A stretch of DNA of 37,981 nt from Collinsella sp. Its GTDB lineage: Bacteria; Actinomycetota; Coriobacteriia; Coriobacteriales; Coriobacteriaceae. The notes under the pieces were generated by a model. That model was not told the origin of the DNA and ran no database searches. It was given only the letters and a program-made list of their open reading frames with translations. The stretch spans positions 1 through 37,981 of the forward strand of contig JAUMMZ010000023.1 of assembly GCA_031296755.1 (NCBI GenBank), given 5' to 3'. The translations under genes were made by a program, and so were the position numbers. Positions within the stretch are counted from its first letter, which is position 1; every line of letters begins with the position of its first letter. Below are positions 23,043-29,854 of the stretch, in pieces.

Positions 23043-23531
23043 TTACGCCTGCTGATAGTGCAGGTGCTTCTCGTCGATATCGGCCAGGTCGCGGTCGAGG
23101 TAGCGGCGCGCGAGCCAGTTTGCCATGGGGAGGTTCTGGTCCAGGTAGTTACCACACTCCTCGGGAGCGGCTCCGGGGACATCGCCCTCAAAGCCGGCGA
23201 CAAACTCGAACAGTTCACGCACGAGCGGCAGGATCTCCTCGCTCGTCACCTCGCCAAACACGACCAGGTAAAAGCCCGTGCGGCAGCCCATGGGGCCAAA
23301 GTAGACAATGCGGCCCGACCACTCGGCATGGTTGCGAAGGAACGTCGCGCCCAGGTGCTCGATGGTGTGGCACTCGGCCGTGTTCATGACCGGCTCCTTG
23401 TTGGGCGTGGTCAGGCGCAGGTCAAAGGTGGTGACGGCGGCGCCGGTCGCCGGATCGCGGTCGATGCGGCTCACATACACGCCGGGCTCGAGCAGCAGAT
23501 GATCAACGGAAAAACTCGCGATGCGCTCCAT
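23043..23531 (-). CDS. luxS: S-ribosylhomocysteine lyase (autoinducer-2 synthesis)
   Basis: 162 aa, full length. It cleaves S-ribosylhomocysteine into homocysteine and DPD, the AI-2 precursor, in the activated methyl cycle. The metal site is complete: His55 and His59 in ECHTIEHLGATFLRNH and Cys126 in AAPEECGNY. The catalytic Cys83 is in GPMGCRTGFY. The N-terminal SFSVDHLLLEPGVYVSR is typical. It is a single-gene unit with its own terminator (22983-23011). Upstream (23553-23626) is a long hairpin separating it from the FGGY kinase gene. No pfs/mtnN gene is next to it. Confidence 0.96.
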   Translation of the reverse strand: MERIASFSVDHLLLEPGVYVSRIDRDPATGAAVTTFDLRLTTPNKEPVMNTAECHTIEHLGATFLRNHAEWSGRIVYFGPMGCRTGFYLVVFGEVTSEEILPLVRELFEFVAGFEGDVPGAAPEECGNYLDQNLPMANWLARRYLDRDLADIDEKHLHYQQA

Positions 23532-23552
23532 GGCAGATCCTCTCGGTAGTCA

Positions 23553-23626
23553 ATTTGGGACGGGGCTCTTTTAGCTGGTTCGAATGGTCGCACCAATCAT
23601 ACCAGTCAAAAAAGCCCGTCCCAAAT
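23553..23626. repeat. Long imperfect hairpin (74 nt) between FGGY kinase and luxS genes
   Basis: The outer arms ATTTGGGACGGG (from 23553) and GCCCGTCCCAAAT (to 23626) continue inward through CTCTTTTAGCTGGT / ACCAGTCAAAAAAG with few mismatches. An inner hairpin (TGGT CGC ACCA) lies at the tip. A neighbouring GGGAT...ATCCC pair follows at about 23641-23665. It may terminate the upstream operon on the minus strand, or be a small mobile palindrome; the T-run is internal to the stem. Confidence 0.55.
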
Positions 23627-23682
23627 GAGCTGCCCGAGACAGGGATCAATGAGTTTTTAATCCCCGTCCCAGAAAAATCATT

Positions 23683-25173
23683 CTAGGCTGTGTAGGCAAT
23701 CGTTGATTTCACGGCGTGGCGCCAGCCGGCGATCTTTTTGGCGCGCTCGTCGGCGGGCATCACGGGCTCCACGATGCCGCGGGCGCCGTAGACGTCGACG
23801 ACATCGCGCGCGTACATGCCCAGCGCGATGCCGCAGGCCCAGGCCGCACCCAGGCCGCTCATCTCGTCATTGCTCGCGATGCGGATGGGCGAGCCAACCA
23901 AGTCGCTCTCAAACTGCATCAGGTACGCGTCGCGCGTGGGGCCGCCGTCAACACGAAGCTCGGCCAGCGCCGCGCCCGAATCCTCGACCATCGCATCGAT
24001 CACGTCAAAGATCTGATAGGCGATCGACTCGTCGGCGGCCTTCACGAACTCCGCGCGACCCGTGGTGCGCGTCATGCCAAAGACGCAGCCCTCGGTGTCA
24101 CTCGCCCAGTGCGGTGCGCCCAAACCGGTAAACGCCGGCACAAAGTAGACGCGGCTCGCCGGATTGGCGGCGTAGCACAGGTCGGTAACCTCCTCGGGGT
24201 TATTGATGAGTTCCAGATCGTCGCGCAGCCACGTCTTGACGGCGCCGGCGTAGCTCACGTTGCCCTCGAGTACATACTCGGTCACGCCGTCCATACGCCA
24301 TGCGAGCGAGCTCGAAAGCCCGTGCGAGCTGGCAACGAACTCGTCGCCGACGTTCATCATGACCGAGCTGCCGGTGCCATAGGTCGCCTTGGCCATACCG
24401 CGGCTGTGGCAACCCTGGGCAAACAAGGCCGCGTGGCTGTCGCCAAGCACGCCGTGAATGGGCACGGGCGCCGGCAAAAAGCCGCCCAGATCCGTCGTGC
24501 CGAACAGGCCATCGGAATCGGTCACCTGTGGCAGGCAGGCCACGTCGACACCAAAGGCCTCGCACACCGGTTCGCTCCAGCAGCCACAGCGCAGGTCGAA
24601 TAGCTGCGTGCGGCTGGCATTGGACCAGTCGCAGCGAAACTCCGCGCCGCCCGTGAGCGTCCAGACCACCCAGGCATCGATGGTGCCCAGGCACAGCTCG
24701 CCTGCCGCCGCAGCCTCGGCTGCCGAGGGAACGTTCGCGAGGATCCAGGCCATCTTGCCCGCCGGGTAGTAGGGCGAGAGCACCAGACCCGTCGTGTCAC
24801 GCACCAGCTCGGCCACGCCCTCGTGCGCGGCCAGCTTGTCGCACAGCTCGCGGGCGCGGGCGCACTGCCACACCACGGCGTCGCACAGCGGCTCGCCCGT
24901 CGCGCGGTTCCAGGCAACGGTGGTCTCGCGCTGGTTGGAGATGCCGATGCCGGCGATGTCGGCCGGGTCGACCCCGGTCTCCTCCACCACGGCACGTGCT
25001 ACGGCCAGCACATTGACGGCAATCTCGGCCGGATCATGGCTCACCCAGCCGGCCTCGTTGACAATCTGGCGATGCGAGCGATCGGCACGATGAATCAGAT
25101 GGCCGCCCTCGTCTACCAGCAGCGCCTTGGTGCCCTGCGTGGACTGATCGATTCCGATGATGTAGCGGCCCAT
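23683..25173 (-). CDS. FGGY-family carbohydrate kinase (pentulose/apulose kinase candidate)
   Basis: 496 aa from ATG 25173 behind AAAGGGG; a TTG at 25188 is unlikely. FGGY fold: N-terminal phosphate loop YIIGIDQSTQGTKALL, ISNQRETTVAWNR, the catalytic Asp region GVLGDSHAALFAQG, ATP site TYGTGSSVMMNVG and the C-terminal ELRVDGGPTRDAYLMQF with EMSGLGAAWACG. Overall it looks glycerol-kinase-like (SNASRTQLF; SYAGAVKTWLRDDL). It ends an operon with an aldose isomerase and split transketolase, so the substrate is more likely a ketose made by that isomerase. FGGY kinase plus two-piece transketolase is the known arrangement of D-apulose use (AplK, AptA/AptB). I therefore do not call it glpK. Confidence 0.75.
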   Translation of the reverse strand: MGRYIIGIDQSTQGTKALLVDEGGHLIHRADRSHRQIVNEAGWVSHDPAEIAVNVLAVARAVVEETGVDPADIAGIGISNQRETTVAWNRATGEPLCDAVVWQCARARELCDKLAAHEGVAELVRDTTGLVLSPYYPAGKMAWILANVPSAAEAAAAGELCLGTIDAWVVWTLTGGAEFRCDWSNASRTQLFDLRCGCWSEPVCEAFGVDVACLPQVTDSDGLFGTTDLGGFLPAPVPIHGVLGDSHAALFAQGCHSRGMAKATYGTGSSVMMNVGDEFVASSHGLSSSLAWRMDGVTEYVLEGNVSYAGAVKTWLRDDLELINNPEEVTDLCYAANPASRVYFVPAFTGLGAPHWASDTEGCVFGMTRTTGRAEFVKAADESIAYQIFDVIDAMVEDSGAALAELRVDGGPTRDAYLMQFESDLVGSPIRIASNDEMSGLGAAWACGIALGMYARDVVDVYGARGIVEPVMPADERAKKIAGWRHAVKSTIAYTA

Positions 25174-25191
25174 GGCCACCCCTTTCAAAAC

Positions 25192-25226
25192 GAATGTGAC
25201 AAAGGGACGGTCCCTTTGTCACATTC
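25192..25226. repeat. 35-bp near-perfect palindrome between transketolase and kinase genes
   Basis: GAATGTGACAAAGGGAC (25192-25208) and GTCCCTTTGTCACATTC (25210-25226) are exact reverse complements around a single central base. It fills the 56-nt gap between the transketolase stop and the kinase ribosome site. The CAAAGGGAC core resembles the CACAAAGGGGACAGG hairpins of the REP loci. Confidence 0.8.
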
Positions 25227-25229
25227 CAG

Positions 25230-26171
25230 TTACTCTGCGGGCAGGAATTCGGCGACGGTCTGCGCGATTCCGGCACCCGTCAGACCGTAGTGCGCAAAGA
25301 CCTCGGGGCTCGTGCCGGTGATGACCGGCGCGTCGGGCAGAGAGAGGCACTTGACCGGACGCGGGCAATGCTCGCCCACCACCTGCGCGACCATAGAGCC
25401 CAGGCCGCCGAAGGGGCTGTGCTCCTCGACGGTCACGACGGCGCGCGTGGCGCCGGCGGCCTCAATTACAGCCTCGGCGTCGAGCGGCTTGACGCAATAC
25501 ATGTCGAGCACCGTTGCCGAGATGCCCTGCTCGGCCAGCAGGTCGGCGGCGTTCACGGCATGGCGGACCATCTCGCCGGTAGCGACGAGCGTCACATCGG
25601 TGCCGCGGCGCACCCAGGTGGCGCGATCCATCTGGAACGGGCACTCGTCCTCGGTGTACACGTCCTCGACCGGGTTGCGGCCCACGCGGATGTAGGCCGG
25701 CTTGTTGTCGGCGACCAGGGCCCGTACGAGCTTGGCGGTCTGGAAGCGGTCGCTCGGCAGGTACACGCGCATGTTGGGAAGCGCGCTCATGGCGGCGATA
25801 TCCTGCGCGGAGTGATGGCTCATGCCCAAGGCGCCATAGGACACGCCGCCAGAGATGCCGATGAGCTTGACATTGGTGTTGGAGTACGAGACGTCGACCT
25901 TGCACTGCTCATACGAGCGCGTGGTCACAAAGGACGCCGGCGAGGCGGCCCAGGCCTTCTTGCCGCACGAAGCCATGCCGGCGGCGATGCTCACCAGGTC
26001 CTGCTCGGCGATGCCGACCTCGACGGACTGCTGGGGATACTGATCAAAGAACGGCGTGAGCGATGCGGAGCCGCGGGAGTCGGAGCACAGGACGACGATA
26101 TCCTTATCGGTCTTCGCGGCCTCGAGCAGCGTGTCGCAGATAACCTTGCGATTGGCGATCTTGTTAGCCAT
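25230..26171 (-). CDS. Transketolase, C-terminal subunit (pyrimidine-binding and C-terminal domains)
   Basis: 313 aa from ATG 26171 behind AAGGAGG; an upstream start at 26279 is rejected. Features: the pyrimidine-domain catalytic Glu in VEVGIAEQDLVSIAAGMAS, ISGGVSYGALGMSHHSAQDIAAM, PSDRFQTAKLVRAL, and the C-terminal domain VLDMYCVKPLDAEAVIEAA with VVTVEEHSPFGGLGS. It is the second half of a two-piece transketolase and overlaps the N-terminal subunit gene by 8 nt, so the two are made in balance. The complex transfers two-carbon units between sugar phosphates using TPP. With the adjacent kinase and isomerase it probably cleaves a dedicated ketose phosphate rather than serving the housekeeping pentose phosphate pathway. 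Confidence 0.9.
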   Translation of the reverse strand: MANKIANRKVICDTLLEAAKTDKDIVVLCSDSRGSASLTPFFDQYPQQSVEVGIAEQDLVSIAAGMASCGKKAWAASPASFVTTRSYEQCKVDVSYSNTNVKLIGISGGVSYGALGMSHHSAQDIAAMSALPNMRVYLPSDRFQTAKLVRALVADNKPAYIRVGRNPVEDVYTEDECPFQMDRATWVRRGTDVTLVATGEMVRHAVNAADLLAEQGISATVLDMYCVKPLDAEAVIEAAGATRAVVTVEEHSPFGGLGSMVAQVVGEHCPRPVKCLSLPDAPVITGTSPEVFAHYGLTGAGIAQTVAEFLPAE

Positions 26172-27000
26172 TGATGGCCTCCTTATGGGCAGCGAAATCG
26201 GCGATGATCTGGGCATATTCCTCATCGTTGGGCAGGTGATGGTGCCAGGCGGCCTTGTCCTCCATAACGGGCGAGCCATAGCCCTTCACCGTGTTGAGGA
26301 TGATGACCGTGGGCTTGCCGCAGGTCTCGGCCGCAAGCGTCAGCGCGGCGTCGATGGCCCGGACGTCGTTACCCGGAATGGAGAGCACGTTCCAACCGAA
26401 GGCGGCCCAGCGCTCCTCCTGCGAGTCCTGTTTCATAACGTCCTCGGTGCTGCCGCTGATCTGCAGGCGGTTGCGGTCTACGAGCGCGCACAGGTTATCG
26501 AGCTGGTAGTTGCCACCGCTCATGGCGCCCTCCCAGACCGAGCCCTCGGCAAGCTCGCCGTCGCCCATGATGGTGTAGACGCGGTAGTCGCGGCCGTCCA
26601 TCTTGCCGGCGAGTGCCATGCCCACGGCCACGGGCAGGCCGTGACCCAGCGAGCCCGAGTTCATCTCGATGCCTTTGAGCTTGTTGTTGGGGTGGCCGAT
26701 GTAGGGGCTGCCGAACTTGGAGAAGCGGGCCTTGACGTCATCAAGGTCAAGATAGCCCTCGTGGCAGAGCACCGCGTAGTAGGCCTCCATGGCGTGGCCC
26801 TTAGAGAGCACGAAGCGGTCGCGGTTGGGATCGTCGACGGTCTCGGGTGAAATGTTGAGGTGGTTGGCGTAGAGGGTCATGAGGGCGTCGGTCACCGACA
26901 TGTCGCCGCCGATGTGGCCGCCGGCGCCAGCCATGATGATATCGACGCAATCGCGGCGAAGGTCCCAACGCAGGGACTCAAGCTCTTCGATAGTTGCCAT
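26164..27000 (-). CDS. Transketolase, N-terminal (TPP-binding) subunit
   Basis: 278 aa, the usual length for split transketolase A subunits. Visible: the N-terminal helix ELESLRWDLRRDCVDIIMAG, GGHIGGDMSVTDAL, RDRFVLSKGHAMEAYYAVL, SGSLGHGLPVAVGMALAG and the TPP/Mg2+ motif beginning GDGELAEGSVWEG and ending DNLCALVDRN. The His residues expected in the active site are present (GGHIGG, KGHA, LGHG). The ribosome site GAGGAG lies inside the end of the isomerase gene, 2 nt of spacer separate the two, and its stop overlaps the next subunit. This is a tightly coupled three-gene core. Confidence 0.92.
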   Translation of the reverse strand: MATIEELESLRWDLRRDCVDIIMAGAGGHIGGDMSVTDALMTLYANHLNISPETVDDPNRDRFVLSKGHAMEAYYAVLCHEGYLDLDDVKARFSKFGSPYIGHPNNKLKGIEMNSGSLGHGLPVAVGMALAGKMDGRDYRVYTIMGDGELAEGSVWEGAMSGGNYQLDNLCALVDRNRLQISGSTEDVMKQDSQEERWAAFGWNVLSIPGNDVRAIDAALTLAAETCGKPTVIILNTVKGYGSPVMEDKAAWHHHLPNDEEYAQIIADFAAHKEAING

Positions 27001-27002
27001 TT

Positions 27003-28403
27003 CTACTCTCCTCGCAGGTAGGCTTTGACGTCTTCTTCAATCGGGTCGTATAAGTCGGGGGCAATGCCGATGTACTTGCACGCCTCGTAGAGCACCGGCA
27101 CCACGTTGGCGTGAATGGCGACGCAGTGGTGGATGTAGGGACCCTCAACGATCTTGGCCTCGAGGCGCTTGAGGTTGTCGACCTCGACCCACAGGTAGGT
27201 GCCCATGCCGGCCGGGCCGTCGATGCCGCGGGCATTGCCCAGCAGCAGCGAGTACTCGCCGTTGTCGCCGTCAAAACGGGCAAGGGTGAGGTCGCCGTGC
27301 TTGGCCTCGGCCGTCAGCGCGCCGGGGTGATCGAACGCCAGCGGGTAGGTGAGCTTGGGCTTGACGGCCGCGCAGCTGCAGGGCCAGGGGCCGCAGTGCT
27401 GCAGCAGCTCGCCGTTCTCGTTGTCGGGATGACGCACGGTCCAGTCGGCGAACATGCCGCGGTGACGGCCCAGGTCGGCGGCCTCGACCATCAGCGCGGT
27501 GATGGCGCCGTGGATATCGGTCTCGCACACGACGGGGATGCCCATCTCGTTGAGGATGGCGTTGGCAGCACAGGGCATAATGCCCAGCTCGTCCTGCAGA
27601 GCGTTCCAGCACTGAATGGCACCGGCGTTGCAGCCGTACTTCTCGACCAGGCACTTCATGGCGATGGCAAGACCGGCGACCGCGGGAACCTTGTCCTCGG
27701 GGATGCAGATCTCAAAGCTGTCGTTGATGTGGGCAAGCATGGCGGCCATGGCCTGCTCGTCGGCCTGGGCGTCGCGCACAGCCTGGACAAGCTCGGTCAT
27801 GGGGATAGGCGAAAGCTGGATGTTGAACTTCTCGAGCAGCTCACCCTCGTTGCACATGGTCGACCAGAAGTCGAACGGACGGGTGGCCATCTGCAGGATG
27901 CGGGTGTGCTTGAAGGTCTTGACCACGTTGCACACGGCCAAGAAGTCCCAAACGCCGCGCTCGAACTCAGGATCGGTCAGGCGGCAGTTGGTCATGTAGG
28001 TGAAGGGAACCTGGAAGCGGCGCAGGACCTTGCCGGTGGCGAACAGGCCGCACTGGCTATCGCGCAGGCGTGTGCCGTCGGGCTCGGGGCGCTCGTCGCG
28101 CGGACCCCACAGCAGTACGGGTAGACCGAGCTCGCGGGCAAGGCGAGCGCAAACGTACTCGGTGCCAAAGTTGGCGTGGCACAGCATAATGCCATCGACG
28201 CCCTCGGCGCGGAACTTCTTCACGATAGGCTCGATATGGCTGTCGTCGAACAGCAGGCCCTCGTCATTGATGTCGTCGATATCCACGATGTCGACGCCGA
28301 TCTCGCGCAGGCGATCAGCCGTCAGGCCACGATACTTGATTGCGTCCGGCGCGCTAAAGATACTGCGGCGCGTGGGCACAAAGCCGAGCTTGATCTTGTC
28401 CAT
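27003..28403 (-). CDS. L-fucose/L-arabinose isomerase family protein
   Basis: 466 aa. The FucI/AraA fold is recognisable from the N-terminal Rossmann-like part (KLGFVPTRRSIFSAPDA; GVDGIMLCHANFGTEYVCAR; LPVLLWGPRDERP), the middle ICIPEDKVPAVAGLAIAMKC and the metal-binding segment IPVVCETDIHGAITALMV (Glu and Asp ligands). A C-terminal beta domain has HCGPWPCSC and HHCVAIHANVVPV (His candidates). These enzymes convert an aldose to a ketose with Mn2+. GGGGAGG precedes ATG 28403. It is the first gene of the operon controlled by the LacI-type gene upstream. The exact sugar is unknown; pentoses, deoxyhexoses or branched sugars such as apiose are open. Confidence 0.82.
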   Translation of the reverse strand: MDKIKLGFVPTRRSIFSAPDAIKYRGLTADRLREIGVDIVDIDDINDEGLLFDDSHIEPIVKKFRAEGVDGIMLCHANFGTEYVCARLARELGLPVLLWGPRDERPEPDGTRLRDSQCGLFATGKVLRRFQVPFTYMTNCRLTDPEFERGVWDFLAVCNVVKTFKHTRILQMATRPFDFWSTMCNEGELLEKFNIQLSPIPMTELVQAVRDAQADEQAMAAMLAHINDSFEICIPEDKVPAVAGLAIAMKCLVEKYGCNAGAIQCWNALQDELGIMPCAANAILNEMGIPVVCETDIHGAITALMVEAADLGRHRGMFADWTVRHPDNENGELLQHCGPWPCSCAAVKPKLTYPLAFDHPGALTAEAKHGDLTLARFDGDNGEYSLLLGNARGIDGPAGMGTYLWVEVDNLKRLEAKIVEGPYIHHCVAIHANVVPVLYEACKYIGIAPDLYDPIEEDVKAYLRGE

Positions 28404-28429
28404 GTACGTCCTCCCCTAATCACATGTTC

Positions 28430-28491
28430 AGTAAACAGACGCATGTTTCGTTTTGTTCTGTTTACTAAATGTTTTACTCTACTGTTTAGTA
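28430..28491. promoter_or_regulatory. Candidate LacI-type operators before the isomerase operon
   Basis: AGTAAACAGA (28430-28439) and TCTGTTTACT (28457-28466) form a perfect 10-bp inverted repeat with a 17-nt centre, and CTGTTTAGTA (28482-28491) is a third half-site. TCTAAACAGA at 29754-29763, upstream of the lacI-type gene, shares the motif, which points to autoregulation plus operon control. The region 28404-28560 is strongly AT-rich. No precise -10/-35 was fixed. Confidence 0.5.
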
Positions 28492-28569
28492 GTTTAACGC
28501 GAAATACCCGTAGACGGTAGAGAAATCAGCCTAAACGGTATGTAAACAAACTGAACATACAAGGGCATC

Positions 28570-28596
28570 AAAAAGAGGGCCCCGAAGGACCCTCTC
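28570..28596 (-). terminator. Intrinsic terminator of the LacI-type gene
   Basis: On the minus strand AGAGGGTCC (28595-28587) pairs with GGGCCCTCT (28582-28574) with one G-U pair around a UUCG tetraloop and is followed by a T-run. It insulates the regulator gene from the isomerase operon downstream. Confidence 0.85.
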
Positions 28597-28661
28597 TTGG
28601 TAGCGTTATGTATGGCTGCCTTAGCGAGCTTTGCCTCCCTACGGCCTAGCGTTGCCTTTGC

Positions 28662-29672
28662 CTAGATTTCGCGCACGCTTTGGCGCTCGACAAAATAGGT
28701 CGACACGGCCGTCTTGCAGGTATAGCTCTTGGGATTGCGGATGTTACCCACCAGGCGGCGCACCGCGATCTCGCCCACCTCGTGCTTGGGAACGTGCACC
28801 GTGGTGAGCGGCGGATTGGAGAAGGCGCCCAAAGACAGATCGTCAAAGCCGATGATTGAGACATCCTCGGGGACACGTATGCCGTGCTCGTTCAGCGCGC
28901 GCATGGCGCCTACGGCGAGCACGTCGTTCTCGGCAAAGAAAGCCGTCGGCAGGTCGTCGCGCGAGACGCTGTCGAGCCATGCGCCCATGTCGCGATAAGC
29001 ACCTTCGAGCGTGGTGCCCAGTGTGACGCGCCATGTCGGGTTGGCCTCAAGGTCCGCATCCTCAAGCGCTTGGCGATAGCCGCGCTCGCGATCCTTAAAG
29101 TTGCGGATGCGAAGGTCGCCTGCCAGATAGCCGATTTGCTTGTGACCCTTCTCGATAAGGTAGTCCACGGCGCGCAGCACCGAGTCGGTGTTGGCAATGA
29201 CTACGGCATCGAAGTACTGACGATCGCTCCAGCCATCGAGCACGATCAAGTGGGCGGCAGCGTTGGCGAACAAGGCATAGTCTTCCTCACCCAGCTCGGT
29301 ACCCATCAGCACGATAGCGGCGGATGGATCGGCGATCAGGCCCTCAACCTGCGGACGCACGGCGTCCAAGTCGCTAAAGTCGAGCGAGACAAAGCTCGTG
29401 CTCATACCGTGACGACGCGCCTGGCGCTCCACGCCCTCAATAACCGCGGGATGAAAGGTGCTCTCGTCCAAAATGGCGCCCGTCTTGCGCGCGAGCACAA
29501 ACTGAATGCTCTCGAGCTGCGTCGACTGCTGGTAGCCAAGCGATTGCGCGCACTCCAGGATGACCTTGGCGGTCTCTTCGCTCACGCTGCGCTTGCGGTT
29601 GAGCGCGTTGGACACGGTCGCAGGCGAAAAACCGGTGATGCGGCTGATCTCGCGAACACTTGCTTTGGCCAT
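28662..29672 (-). CDS. LacI-family transcriptional regulator of the isomerase/transketolase/kinase operon
   Basis: 336 aa from ATG 29672 (AGGGGG upstream); the extra 27 residues of a start at 29753 do not fit the family. The N-terminal helix-turn-helix VREISRITGFSPATVSNALN and hinge helix (VILECAQSLGYQ) are followed by a periplasmic-binding-protein fold: VEGLIADPSAAIVLMGTE, AVDYLIEKGHKQIGYLAGD, RERGYRQALEDADLE, DDLPTAFFAENDVLAVGAMR, EDVSIIGFDDLSLGAFSNPP, TTVHVPKHEVGEIAVRRL. It sits directly upstream of, and on the same strand as, the isomerase operon, with its own terminator between. Shared TCTGTTTA/TAAACAGA half-sites flank both promoters. Confidence 0.93.
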   Translation of the reverse strand: MAKASVREISRITGFSPATVSNALNRKRSVSEETAKVILECAQSLGYQQSTQLESIQFVLARKTGAILDESTFHPAVIEGVERQARRHGMSTSFVSLDFSDLDAVRPQVEGLIADPSAAIVLMGTELGEEDYALFANAAAHLIVLDGWSDRQYFDAVVIANTDSVLRAVDYLIEKGHKQIGYLAGDLRIRNFKDRERGYRQALEDADLEANPTWRVTLGTTLEGAYRDMGAWLDSVSRDDLPTAFFAENDVLAVGAMRALNEHGIRVPEDVSIIGFDDLSLGAFSNPPLTTVHVPKHEVGEIAVRRLVGNIRNPKSYTCKTAVSTYFVERQSVREI

Positions 29673-29753
29673 TGTTCCCCCTAGCAACGGCCGTGGCGGA
29701 GCATCGTGGCTTGACCGCCCCGTGGCTCGGCAACTAAACGACCGCAAATTCAA

Positions 29754-29776
29754 TCTAAACAGAATAGTAAATGTTT
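29754..29776. promoter_or_regulatory. Candidate operator upstream of the LacI-type gene
   Basis: TCTAAACAGA (29754-29763) is followed by ATAGTAAATGTTT. It matches the half-sites at 28430-28491 and lies about 80 bp upstream of the regulator start. Inferred from motif sharing. Confidence 0.4.
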
Positions 29777-29854
29777 AATAGCTAGTTTAGCCTGTTGTCA
29801 AGCGAAGTGGCACGACTATTCCCCCAACGGGCGCATTTGTCCATCTTAACGTTA

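Noticed and set aside
23683..25173. Naming the FGGY kinase glpK
   Set aside because: Resemblance to glycerol kinase is real, but no glycerol facilitator or glycerol-3-P dehydrogenase is present and the operon is an aldose/transketolase unit.
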